This document shows, one piece after another, positions 7,856 through 15,268 of a stretch of 32,879 nt of DNA. A program made the translations under genes and the position numbers. The stretch spans positions 1 to 32,879 of the forward strand of contig JAJYLG010000033.1 in the NCBI GenBank assembly GCA_021787985.1. Direction: 5' to 3'. The stretch's first letter is position 1; every line of letters starts with the position of its first letter. Under the pieces are notes generated by a model, which saw nothing but the letters and a program-made list of their open reading frames with translations, was not told where the DNA came from and ran no database searches. The DNA comes from Chloroflexota bacterium (lineage in GTDB: Bacteria > Chloroflexota > Dehalococcoidia > DSGV01).

Positions 7856-9742
7856 TCAGGCCGGTGGCGCGGGGGGCAGCGCGTCGGGCGAGCCGGCCTC
7901 ATGGCCGATGCGCCGCATCTCCTCTGGTAGCTTCGCCATGCGCTCGGCCAGGCCGGCGAGGTACGTTCGTTCGGGCGTCACCTTGACCCAGATGCGGCGC
8001 CGCGGGAAGTAGAAGGTCACCACCAGACCGAAGAGCAGCAGCCCCGTGGCCAGCCAGATGAAGTCGGCTCCCGGATCCTTGCGCACGATCAGCCCGGTGA
8101 AGTTCTTGCGGCCGACGAAGGTGTAGATCCGGTTGCCAACCTGTACCGATTGGCCGGCCTTGAGGCTGAGCGAGATCGGGTTGCCCTCGTTGTCCATGCA
8201 GCGGTCGACCGTGATCCCGTCCGGCCCGCTGGAGTAGCGGTCGGGCCCGCAGCGTTCGGCCAGCGTCTGCGCGGAGGCGGCCGCCGGGGCGGGGGGTGCG
8301 GCGCTGGGCTGCCCGTCCGCGGCGGTCGCGGCGGCGCCGTTGGCCGTGTTCGTGCCGCGGTCCGCTTGCGACGGCAGCCCGCTGGTCGTGCCGCCGCCCA
8401 TGTTGCGCATGTCGAGGAAGGGCTGGCCATCGACGCTCGTGCCGAGCTGCAGCATCGCCGCGCGCTCCATGCCCGGGACGTTCTGCCACACGCCGAGCGG
8501 GGCAGCCTTGAGTGAGATGAAGGTGAAGGTCCGTCCGTTGCCCGTCCCGCTCTGACCGGGCGCAAGCGTGAGCTGGAAGTCCGGGTCGCCGTGGGCCGGG
8601 TCGACGCCCTTGTGCAAGATGCCGGCCCGCCACTGGCCTTGCCCATCCTGGAAGAGGGTGAGGATGGTCTGGCCGGTCGGGTCGAGGACGGTTCCCCAGA
8701 AGTCGGTGCTGCCGGCCTGCACGGGTGCGAGCAGCAGGTAGTTGTCCCAGTACACCTGGCCGTCCGCCCCGGTGATGCGCAGCAGCGGCATCGGGGCGCC
8801 GTTCGCGGAGAGGTTGTGTGCCTCGTCGAAGATGACCCGGCCGGTGGTGGCGTCGCGGACCTGGAGATCTACGCCGTTGGCCGAGAACGCCGCCTGGTGG
8901 ACGCTCAGCCCGTCGCAAGAGAGCGGCGTGTTGACCGTGACGCGCCCGCGGCAGATCTCCGCGCCGTCCCGGTACAGCACAACGTCGCTGTGGAACGCGA
9001 TGATGTTGCCCTTGGCGTCGCGGCCCTCGTACGCGCCCAGGCTGCGCACGATGACCTGGTTGTCGGAGCGCACGGGAAACACCGGCGCGGTGCGCCCGTC
9101 GGCGATCTCCACCGTCTGGGAGAAGCCGAGCACCTTCGTCAGCACGGCGCCCGTCAGGAAGAGGATCAGCGAGAGGTGGGTAGCGAAGGTGCCGAGCTGC
9201 GTCCAACTGAAGCGATCGGCGTACAGGTAGGTGGCGCCGTCACGGACCTCGCGCGTGAGCTTATAGTGCCGCTTGCGCAGCGCGCGCTCGATGCGCGCCG
9301 GGTCGGCGGGCGTGCTGAACTCGGCGCGCTGGTGCGCCCGCGTGAAGTACGTCTCGGCGACCCGCTTCTGCGGCCGGCGGATGCTGCGCCAGATGCTCGG
9401 AAAGCGGTTGGCCGTGCAGATGGTCACCGCGAGGAGCACGAAGAGCACCAGGCCGTTGAACCAGTAGGAGTGAAAGACCTCGAACAGGCCGAGCCGGCGC
9501 ATTCCCCAGGTGAACGGACCGAACTTGCCCACCTGCGCCTGCGTCCAGGCGTCGAACGCGGCCGGCGAGGAGCGGATGTCGTCACTGACCTGTGGGATGA
9601 CCACGCCGAGCAGCGCGCCGAACGCGACGAATCCGATGAGCACGAGCGCGAAGCGGACGCTGGTCAGCAGCCGGTAGAGCGAGTAGAAGGGGTTGAAGCG
9701 CCCAAAGCGCGCTCCAGCGGCGGCACGGCCCAAGCTGGTCAT
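7856..9742 (-). CDS. resB: Cytochrome c biogenesis protein ResB (Ccs1-like)
   Basis: A 628-residue ResB-family protein. Membrane helices are seen at about 27-52, 93-113, 177-200 and 565-590, with a large extracytoplasmic domain between the third and fourth, as in System II cytochrome c maturation. Early conserved stretches are YRLLTSVRFALVLI and FHSYWFNGLVLFVLLA. A Pro/Ala-rich, probably disordered insert lies at about residues 455-500 and makes the protein longer than usual for ResB. Its start overlaps the stop of resA by four bases (ATGA), so both are made from one message. ResB works with ResC/CcsA to bring heme and apocytochrome together outside the membrane; ccsA is not in this window. 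Confidence 0.9.
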   Translation of the reverse strand: MTSLGRAAAGARFGRFNPFYSLYRLLTSVRFALVLIGFVAFGALLGVVIPQVSDDIRSSPAAFDAWTQAQVGKFGPFTWGMRRLGLFEVFHSYWFNGLVLFVLLAVTICTANRFPSIWRSIRRPQKRVAETYFTRAHQRAEFSTPADPARIERALRKRHYKLTREVRDGATYLYADRFSWTQLGTFATHLSLILFLTGAVLTKVLGFSQTVEIADGRTAPVFPVRSDNQVIVRSLGAYEGRDAKGNIIAFHSDVVLYRDGAEICRGRVTVNTPLSCDGLSVHQAAFSANGVDLQVRDATTGRVIFDEAHNLSANGAPMPLLRITGADGQVYWDNYLLLAPVQAGSTDFWGTVLDPTGQTILTLFQDGQGQWRAGILHKGVDPAHGDPDFQLTLAPGQSGTGNGRTFTFISLKAAPLGVWQNVPGMERAAMLQLGTSVDGQPFLDMRNMGGGTTSGLPSQADRGTNTANGAAATAADGQPSAAPPAPAAASAQTLAERCGPDRYSSGPDGITVDRCMDNEGNPISLSLKAGQSVQVGNRIYTFVGRKNFTGLIVRKDPGADFIWLATGLLLFGLVVTFYFPRRRIWVKVTPERTYLAGLAERMAKLPEEMRRIGHEAGSPDALPPAPPA

Positions 9743-10389
9743 TGCTGGAGCAGCGCCTGCAGCTTGGCCAGGACTTCGGCGCGGGTCAGCGGTCCGGGAT
9801 GGATTTCCCGTACCACGCCGCGGGAGTCCACCAGGTAGGTGGTGGGGATCTGCTGCGAGACGTGGTAGACCTTCGACACCTGGCCGGGGTCGATGACGAT
9901 GTCGTAGTCGATGCCGAACTCGCGCACGAAGCTGGCCACGTCCTGGCTCGGTTCCTGCAGGTCGACGCCGACAAAGCGGACGCCGGAGGCCTTGAGCTGA
10001 TCATAGGCCGAGATGAGGTCGGGGATCTCCTGGCGACAGGGTGGACACCAGGTCGCCCAGAAGTTGATCAGCACGGGGTGGCCCTGCAGGTCACTCAAGC
10101 GCACGGTCGTCCCGTCCAGCCGCCGCAGAACGAAGTCGGGCGCGGCCCGGCCGACCTCGGCCGCGGGAGGCTTGCCGGTCGCATCGCGGCTGGCAGGAAG
10201 CTGGACGATGCCGATGCCCCTCTCGACCGGGGGCGCGTGGCCGCGGTCGCGGAACTCGAAGAACCAGAGCCCGAGTACGATGCCCGCCAGGATCACGAGG
10301 GGCAGCAGCACCGAGCGGAAGGCGCCGGTCCATTCGCGTGGCCGCTGCGGCCGCTCGATCGGGTCGTCGGGTGCGGAGGTCACAGGCAT
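9739..10389 (-). CDS. resA: Membrane-anchored thiol-disulfide oxidoreductase (ResA/TlpA family)
   Basis: A 216-residue protein with one N-terminal membrane anchor (about residues 24-44), then an extracytoplasmic thioredoxin fold. The active site is WATWCPPCRQE with Cys115 and Cys118, the WCxxC of TlpA/ResA proteins. A conserved Pro precedes the last strands (SQQIPTTYLVDSRG). ResA reduces the disulfide of the CxxCH motif in apocytochrome c so that heme can be attached, and gene order with resB supports this role. ATG 10389 lacks a clear Shine-Dalgarno sequence but is about 40 bases downstream of the predicted transcription start. A cytochrome c domain that would need this pathway is encoded at 31288-32664. 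Confidence 0.88.
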   Translation of the reverse strand: MPVTSAPDDPIERPQRPREWTGAFRSVLLPLVILAGIVLGLWFFEFRDRGHAPPVERGIGIVQLPASRDATGKPPAAEVGRAAPDFVLRRLDGTTVRLSDLQGHPVLINFWATWCPPCRQEIPDLISAYDQLKASGVRFVGVDLQEPSQDVASFVREFGIDYDIVIDPGQVSKVYHVSQQIPTTYLVDSRGVVREIHPGPLTRAEVLAKLQALLQQ

Positions 10390-10434
10390 CGCACAGCGTC
10401 TGACGGCCGAGGGAACGGGCGCCGTCGCATCTGC

Positions 10435-10463
10435 ACCCTACCCGCGGCCCCGCGGGTCGTCAA
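10435..10463 (-). promoter_or_regulatory. Promoter of resA-resB with a palindrome in its spacer
   Basis: On the minus strand TTGACG (10458-10463), a 17-base spacer and TAGGGT (10435-10440), a TAnnnT box. The spacer holds a perfect inverted repeat, CCCGCGG-CC-CCGCGGG (10441-10456), a possible operator. Confidence 0.55.
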
Positions 10464-10624
10464 GCGCATGTGAACGCATTCGCAAAGTGCTCGACAGAAG
10501 ATCGGTGGGGCGCCCGACGTTCTGCGCAGATCGCACCGCCAGTCGGCGAGAATGGGGTTTCGCACTTCACGACGCGTTCATGTTCGCCCGCTAGCCTGCG
10601 ATCGCCCCGATGGAGGGGGCGACG

Positions 10625-12043
10625 GTGCGCATTCCGATTCTCGCTTCTGGTCGCGATCAGTACGGACGACCATTGGGCCGGGTCGCGTGCGGGCGCCCTC
10701 GCCGGCGCTTGAGCTGGCGGCGGCTCGGGCTGGCAGCGGCCGCGCTCGTGCTCCTGTTCGCAGGCGCCTACCAGTGGCGCGAGACGATCGTAGTGGGTGG
10801 CTCGGCGCTGAGCCGCCGCATCATCGGCGAGCAGAACACGATGCGGCTCGAGACGGCCTACTTCGGCGTGCTCGATCTGACCCACCGTGTCGAGTACCGG
10901 GTGTTTGGATCGGGTGGTGGCAACCCGGAGAGTGGCTCGGTACGGCGCAGGGTGGCGCTTCGACCTGCGCCCGTGCTGAGCGCGCGCTCGGCGGGCTCGC
11001 TGGCGACGGAGCGGCGGCGGGCGAGGGTCGCCCCGGCCGCGGTTCGTCCGCTCGGACCGCCCGCGCGGGTGCCGCCGCTGTACCCGCACGCGGCAGCCTC
11101 GGACGAGGGGGTATGGCAGCCGCTGCAGCTCGCTGGCCGCGGCGCCTATCTGGCGCAGCATCCGATCTACACTACCTTCGTGCGGCCGGACCCGTCGCGA
11201 CCCTACGCGACAGTGACCTTGGTGGCATTCGATAGTTCGGCGGTCAGGCTGCATCTCGTCGCCGGCACAAGCGAGCCCGGCTACGCCTACGGCGCGGCCG
11301 GCACGGGGCGCATCCCGCAATCGGTGGTCCGCAGCGGCGCTTTGCTGGCCGCGTTCAACGGCGGCTTCAAGTGGCAGGACGGCCGTTACGGCATGGTTGA
11401 GGACGGGCGCACGGTGGCGCCGCTGCAGCCGGGATTCGCCACGCTGGCGACGTACCGCGACGGCTCGATCCGTATCGGCACCTGGGGGACGGAGATCACC
11501 AGCTCGCCGTCGCTCGTCTCCTTGCGCCAGAACGCGCTGATGCTCATCGATCACGGGCAGATCTCACCCGAGATCAACCGCGGCGGGCACACCTGGGGCT
11601 TCGTCTGGTATACGAGCAGGAAGTTCTACACGACGCGCTCCGCCGTCGCCTTCCTGGCTGACGGGCGCTTCGTGTACGTGGCCGGCTACTCGGTCACGGC
11701 GAAGACCCTGGCCCTTGCGCTGAAGCAGGCCGGCGTTACCCGCGCGATGCAGCTCGACATCAACAGCCCCTACACGCAGATGGCGCTGTACGAGCTGCGA
11801 GGCGGCGTGCATGGCTTCGACCTGACCCGCTGGATGGCCCGCTGCCCCGACTACTTCCTGAGGACGCGGCAGCGCGACTTCGCCTACCTGACGGTCGGAA
11901 AGTGGGGCCGCCAGGCGGCGGCGGCGCGGCCGTCCGGCTCGCAGGGGCGCGGCGGGTCATCGCTCAGCGGCCCCGCCTCGGCGGTGTCGCCGCGCCCAGC
12001 CCCGCCGCGGCGAGCAGCGCCTCGCGCCGCACGAAGCCGATGA
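10625..12043 (+). CDS. Phosphodiester glycosidase family protein (NAGPA/DUF2233-like), membrane-anchored
   Basis: A 472-residue protein with a short cytoplasmic N-terminus, a hydrophobic anchor (LGLAAAALVLLFAGAYQW, about residues 36-56) and an extracytoplasmic domain. The domain keeps the family's marks: AAFNGGFKW, the GMVEDGR region, and QLDINSP near the C-terminal end. Relatives remove GlcNAc-phosphate caps or cleave related sugar phosphodiesters; the substrate here may be a cell-wall or surface polymer (inference). GTG 10625 is chosen because GGAGG lies eight bases upstream; the ATG at 10610 overlaps that site. The last about 55 residues are Arg/Pro/Ser-rich, and the final 80 bases overlap the end of the site-2 protease gene on the opposite strand, which may mean the original stop was lost. 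Confidence 0.8.
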   Translation: MRIPILASGRDQYGRPLGRVACGRPRRRLSWRRLGLAAAALVLLFAGAYQWRETIVVGGSALSRRIIGEQNTMRLETAYFGVLDLTHRVEYRVFGSGGGNPESGSVRRRVALRPAPVLSARSAGSLATERRRARVAPAAVRPLGPPARVPPLYPHAAASDEGVWQPLQLAGRGAYLAQHPIYTTFVRPDPSRPYATVTLVAFDSSAVRLHLVAGTSEPGYAYGAAGTGRIPQSVVRSGALLAAFNGGFKWQDGRYGMVEDGRTVAPLQPGFATLATYRDGSIRIGTWGTEITSSPSLVSLRQNALMLIDHGQISPEINRGGHTWGFVWYTSRKFYTTRSAVAFLADGRFVYVAGYSVTAKTLALALKQAGVTRAMQLDINSPYTQMALYELRGGVHGFDLTRWMARCPDYFLRTRQRDFAYLTVGKWGRQAAAARPSGSQGRGGSSLSGPASAVSPRPAPPRRAAPRAARSR

Positions 12044-13112
12044 CGACCCCGTTTTCGACGACCGCGCCGACGCTGGTCTCGCGCGTCTCCATCTCCTGCA
12101 GCGCGGTGAACGCGTCGGTCTGGGGCGAGAAGGGGGCGATGCGTGAGGCAGGGAGTGCCAGATCGCCCACGCGCGTGGCCATCCGCCGGTCGGGCGGCAC
12201 GGAGCGCAACATGTGCTCGCTTACCAGTCCGACGAACCGGGCGTCCTGGCCCACCGCATGGACGCGCGAGTCGTCCGGCGGGTACGCTTCGGCGAGCGCG
12301 GCGGCGACCGTGTCGTCGACGGCGAGCTCCGGCGGTCCGCTTTGCATCACGTCGCGAAGCGGGAGCTTGTTCAGCGCCTGCTGCACGCGGAGCTGAAGAC
12401 CGCTGCTGCGCGCCGCGCCATCCAGGAAGAGGCCGATGATGATCAGCCACAACCCCTCGAAGGGGTCGAACGTGCCGAAGAAAGAGACCCGCAGCAGCAT
12501 CAACGCGCCGACCGCCATCAGCACGTAGGCGAATCCGCGGCCCATGCTGATGGCGATGCGGGTCGAGCGGTAGTAGTTGCCCGTGATGCCCCACAGCGCC
12601 GAGCGCAGCACGCGCCCGCCGTCCATGGGGAACGCGGGCGCCATGTTGAAGATCCCGACGCCCAGGTTGATCAGCCACAGCCACTGCCACATCAGCGAGA
12701 CAGGTGTATCAGCTCGCCCGCCGGCCTGCCACAGGCCGAGGAAGAAGCCCGAGAGCAGGATGCTGGTCGCCGGTCCAGCCGCGGCCATCACGAGCTCTTG
12801 CCAGCTTCGGCTCGCTTCCTTCGTGATCTGCGCGATGCCGCCGAAGATGAACAGCGTGATCGAGCGGACCGGGATGCCGAAGAGCCGCGCGATCAGGCTG
12901 TGGGCGACCTCGTGGAGGAGGATGGAGGCGAAGAAGATCAAGCCGGTGGTCAAGGCCAGCAGCCATAGCACCCAGCGCGCGTGGCTGGGAAAGGCCTGAG
13001 GGAACACGCCGGTGGCCAGAAGCCCGACGACGAACGCGAGCGCGAGGAACCAGGAGAAGTTGATACCGATGGGGATGCCGAAGACGGTAGCCAGTCGGAA
13101 GTTCTGTCTCAT
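11964..13112 (-). CDS. Site-2 protease family intramembrane metalloprotease (M50) with CBS pair
   Basis: A 382-residue polytopic membrane protease. HEVAH (residues 67-71) lies in a membrane helix and supplies two zinc ligands and the catalytic Glu. NMAPAFPMDGGRVLRS (156-171) supplies the third ligand Asp164 within the family's NxxPxxPxDGG motif. Six or so membrane helices cover residues 1-230. The remainder (about 245-370) reads as a CBS-domain pair with LRDVMQSGPPELAVDDTV and an inhibitory/regulatory ligand site expected. Proteases of this group cut membrane-embedded substrates such as anti-sigma factors; the target is not evident. AGAGGA precedes ATG 13112. The adjacent upstream gene is an inactive-looking paralogue. 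The gene overlaps the convergent DUF2233-type gene by 80 bases. Confidence 0.92.
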   Translation of the reverse strand: MRQNFRLATVFGIPIGINFSWFLALAFVVGLLATGVFPQAFPSHARWVLWLLALTTGLIFFASILLHEVAHSLIARLFGIPVRSITLFIFGGIAQITKEASRSWQELVMAAAGPATSILLSGFFLGLWQAGGRADTPVSLMWQWLWLINLGVGIFNMAPAFPMDGGRVLRSALWGITGNYYRSTRIAISMGRGFAYVLMAVGALMLLRVSFFGTFDPFEGLWLIIIGLFLDGAARSSGLQLRVQQALNKLPLRDVMQSGPPELAVDDTVAAALAEAYPPDDSRVHAVGQDARFVGLVSEHMLRSVPPDRRMATRVGDLALPASRIAPFSPQTDAFTALQEMETRETSVGAVVENGVVIGFVRREALLAAAGLGAATPPRRGR

Positions 13113-13135
13113 CGTGTCCTCTTGCGTTCAGTATC

Positions 13136-13141
13136 AGTATA
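13136..13141 (-). promoter_or_regulatory. -10 box for the site-2 protease gene
   Basis: TATACT on the minus strand (5 of 6 matches), 24 bases before the ATG at 13112, inside a direct repeat ATACTGATACTG. No -35 box is recognisable. Confidence 0.35.
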
Positions 13142-13191
13142 TGGGCCGGCGCGGATCGGCCGCCGACAGGTGAACGCCGGGGACCGCTACG

Positions 13192-13965
13192 CTACGCAGC
13201 GAGGCGGGAGCGGTGGGCGTGCTCGATCGACGCTGGCCGGCCCGCGGTGCGCGCGCCGTGCAGGCCGGCAAGCATCAGCCAGGGCGCGGCCAGCGGGTGG
13301 ATGAACGCGGCGAAGGAGAGGTCTGGCGAGCGCGTCAACGTGTAGGCGATGACGCTGCAGGAGAACGCCAGCAGCGCCAGCGAGGTCATGCGCGCGGTGG
13401 CGGCGACCAGCCGATCCGCGGTGGGCCCCACGCCCAGTAGTCGCATGGCGACGGCATGGAGCAGGCCCGCGCCCTCGAACGGCGGCACGGGCAGCATTCC
13501 GACGGCCGCCAGCCCTTCGAGCACGAGGGCGGACCAGAGCAGCGCCGCCGACAGGGGGGTCTCGGCCCGGCCGCTCGCCGCCCAGGCTGCCAGCAAGACG
13601 CCGCCCAGCGCGCCCTCGACCAGCGAGCCGGACGCGTGGAGCAGCACGCGGCAGCGCGTGCGCCGCGGCTCTCCCGCGAGCTGCGTCAGTCCGCCGAGAA
13701 CGTGCAGCACGAGGTCGCGGGCCGACACGCCGCAGCGGCGCGCCAGGGCGACCCGCGCCAGCGCGCCGGCGAGCACGCCGAGCTGCACCAGGACCGCGCA
13801 GAAGGCGGCCACGGTCCAGAGCGCCCAGCGTTCGTGCCGCGGGAACGCGGGCTGGAAGAGGGTAAGGGCCAGGACGGCCGTCATCGTGAGGGCGAGAACG
13901 CACCACCCGCCGGTGATACGGACCGAGATGCCGCGGACCGTTGCCAGGGTGATGGGGCGGTTCAC
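13192..13965 (-). CDS. Catalytically degenerate paralogue of the site-2 protease (pseudoprotease)
   Basis: A 257-residue membrane protein that aligns without a gap to the first about 170 residues of the intact protease next to it: ATVRGISVRITGGW against ATVFGIPIGINFSW, LFQPAFPRHERWALW against VFPQAFPSHARWVLW, and GRAETPLSAALLW against GRADTPVSLMWQW. At the same positions HEVAH is replaced by GALAR (67-71) and the third-ligand motif NMAPAFPMDGG by GMLPVPPFEGA, so Asp164 becomes Glu. All zinc ligands are thus lost while the membrane fold is kept. It has no CBS domains. GTG 13965 is supported by GAGGAGGT upstream. It may bind the same substrates or dimerise with the active enzyme (inference), as inactive rhomboid relatives do. 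The open frame and good ribosome site argue against a decaying pseudogene. Confidence 0.8.
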   Translation of the reverse strand: MNRPITLATVRGISVRITGGWCVLALTMTAVLALTLFQPAFPRHERWALWTVAAFCAVLVQLGVLAGALARVALARRCGVSARDLVLHVLGGLTQLAGEPRRTRCRVLLHASGSLVEGALGGVLLAAWAASGRAETPLSAALLWSALVLEGLAAVGMLPVPPFEGAGLLHAVAMRLLGVGPTADRLVAATARMTSLALLAFSCSVIAYTLTRSPDLSFAAFIHPLAAPWLMLAGLHGARTAGRPASIEHAHRSRLAA

Positions 13966-14082
13966 CGCACCTCCTCTCAGGGACTATCGGCAGCGGGTGA
14001 GGCGGGCGTCAGGGGAAGGCGAAGCATGCCGACTGAACGGGGAAACGGCGAAGTCACGAAGGCGGGGCGAAGGCGGGGGCAG

Positions 14083-14121
14083 GAACCCAGCGGCCTGCGG
14101 TCACCGCTGGATTCCGGGTTC
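14083..14121. terminator. Hairpin downstream of the DUF488 gene
   Basis: CCAGCGG (14088-14093 region) and CCGCTGG (14104-14110) pair around a 10-base loop; GAACCC (14083-14088) and GGGTTC (14116-14121) can extend the stem with an asymmetric bulge. It lies 25 bases past the DUF488 stop on the minus strand. There is no T-tract. The rest of 13966-14145 shows no gene. Confidence 0.35.
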
Positions 14122-14145
14122 ATGTGGACCTCGCGTTTCCCCGGT

Positions 14146-14709
14146 TCACCGTTCGCCCCGCGGCCTGCGCTTTGCCTTTGCACTGGGCACGCCGTGGGGC
14201 TCCAGGTAGTCGTCCTCGCGGCGCAGGTGGTTCGAGGCCGCGCAGGCGCGGACGGCGCGGGCGATGCGCGTGCTGCGGCCGACGAGGTCGCCATCGCGGC
14301 CGCTGCGGACGTGCGCCAGGCAGAGCGCCAACGGGCCCGGCGACAGCGGATCGTCGGCGGCGCGGTTGAGCAGGTCTTCGAGCAAGCGGGCGTGGCACTG
14401 GGGCTCGTCGGCCGGGCAGAGGCAGAGCAGGGTCAGCGGTTTGCGCTCGAGGCGGACCGCGATGGAGGCCAGGTAGTCGGCTCGCTCCGCCACCTCCGTG
14501 AGAAAGCGGGTCGCGTACTCGTCCCAGCCGAGCTCGCCGTAGTGGTACTCGCGCAGCAGGTCGTAGGAAGGCGCCAGCTCGGGAAGGAACTGGTCGATGG
14601 CGAGCTGCTGCCAAGTCCGGCCGCGCGGCCAGAGGCGCGAGACGAGCAGCCTCCAGCCGTCGTCGGGAGCCGGCGGATCGTGGACGCACCGGACGCGCAG
14701 GTACGGCAT
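14146..14709 (-). CDS. DUF488 family protein (YeaO-like)
   Basis: A 187-residue protein beginning MPYLRVRCVHDPP with the family signature DDGWRLLVSRLWPRG (about residues 16-30). A typical YeaO/DUF488 core follows: LPELAPSYDLLREYHYG, YATRFLTEV, and a strand PLTLLCLCPADEPQCHARLL like the usual LLYGAKD-x-x-xNHA-x-xL, with the Cys-x-Ala-x-x-L variation. The biochemical role of the family is not established. The C-terminal about 60 residues are not part of the usual domain and end in a basic tail. No Shine-Dalgarno sequence precedes ATG 14709; TATACT lies nine bases upstream, so the message may be leaderless. Confidence 0.8.
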   Translation of the reverse strand: MPYLRVRCVHDPPAPDDGWRLLVSRLWPRGRTWQQLAIDQFLPELAPSYDLLREYHYGELGWDEYATRFLTEVAERADYLASIAVRLERKPLTLLCLCPADEPQCHARLLEDLLNRAADDPLSPGPLALCLAHVRSGRDGDLVGRSTRIARAVRACAASNHLRREDDYLEPHGVPSAKAKRRPRGER

Positions 14710-14717
14710 GTGCCGCC

Positions 14718-14723
14718 AGTATA
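14718..14723 (-). promoter_or_regulatory. Candidate -10 box for a near-leaderless DUF488 transcript
   Basis: TATACT on the minus strand nine bases before ATG 14709 predicts a 5' leader of at most about two bases. No -35 box is apparent and no ribosome site exists between box and start. Confidence 0.35.
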
Positions 14724-14750
14724 GTCCCGACCGCCGCGGCCGCCGCAGAC

Positions 14751-14801
14751 GGAGTGGACAGCATACCCCGAGGGGGTCTACATTGTTGATACATCCACTC
14801 C
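14751..14801 (+). promoter_or_regulatory. Promoter and likely operator of the Rrf2-cys operon
   Basis: TGGACA (14755-14760), an 18-base spacer and TACATT (14779-14784). Two inverted repeats sit on it: ACCCC-GAG-GGGGT (14765-14777) inside the spacer, and a wider pair GGAGTGGA (14751-14758)/TCCACTCC (14794-14801) bracketing the promoter. The Rrf2 gene follows at once, so autoregulation by looping or double occupancy is plausible. Confidence 0.5.
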
Positions 14802-14819
14802 ACTATGGAGGGCCTTTCG

Positions 14820-15257
14820 GTGCGGGTCTCGGCCAAGACCGACTACGGCGTCCGGGCGCTCATCGAGCTGGCGCACCACTCCGGGCAGGGCCCGCTGCAG
14901 GCGTGCGAGATCGCCCAGCGGCAGCGCATCCCCGAGCCATACCTCGACCAGTTGCTCACCACGCTGCGGCGGGCGGGCATCGTGCGCAGCCAGCGCGGGC
15001 CGCAAGGCGGGCACAACCTGGCGCGTGACGCGGCCGAGATCCGTCTGACCGAGGTCGTGGAAGCGCTCGAGGGCACGATCTCGCCCATCTCCTGCCTGGA
15101 TGAGGGCAGCGAGTGCTCGCTGGGTGGTGGCTGCGCGCAGCGCGAGGTGTGGGAGCGCGTTCGGCGCGCCACCTACGAGATCCTGGAGAACGTGACGATC
15201 GCGCAACTGGCGGCGCGCGAGCGCGAGCTGACGGGCGCCGCGCGCTATGTCATCTGA
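14820..15257 (+). CDS. Rrf2 family transcriptional regulator, probably Fe-S cluster sensing
   Basis: A 145-residue regulator. The N-terminal winged helix reads VRVSAKTDYGVRALIELA, then IPEPYLDQLLTTLRRAGIV (recognition helix) and RGPQGGHNLAR (wing), all classic for Rrf2/IscR/CymR proteins. Three cysteines at 92, 99 and 105 match closely the cluster-binding cysteines of IscR (92, 98, 104), so a [2Fe-2S] cofactor is likely. GTG 14820 is preferred because GGAGGG lies eight bases upstream; the ATG at 14805 overlaps this ribosome site. It leads the cysteine operon with 11 bases before cysK. A regulator combining Fe-S sensing with cysteine supply is logical because cysteine is the sulfur source for clusters (inference). 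Confidence 0.9.
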   Translation: MRVSAKTDYGVRALIELAHHSGQGPLQACEIAQRQRIPEPYLDQLLTTLRRAGIVRSQRGPQGGHNLARDAAEIRLTEVVEALEGTISPISCLDEGSECSLGGGCAQREVWERVRRATYEILENVTIAQLAARERELTGAARYVI

Positions 15258-15268
15258 GGAGGTGCGCG

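Noticed and set aside
8591-9838. 415-residue open frame on the plus strand opposite resB
   Set aside because: Antisense composition, no recognisable motif, no ribosome site.
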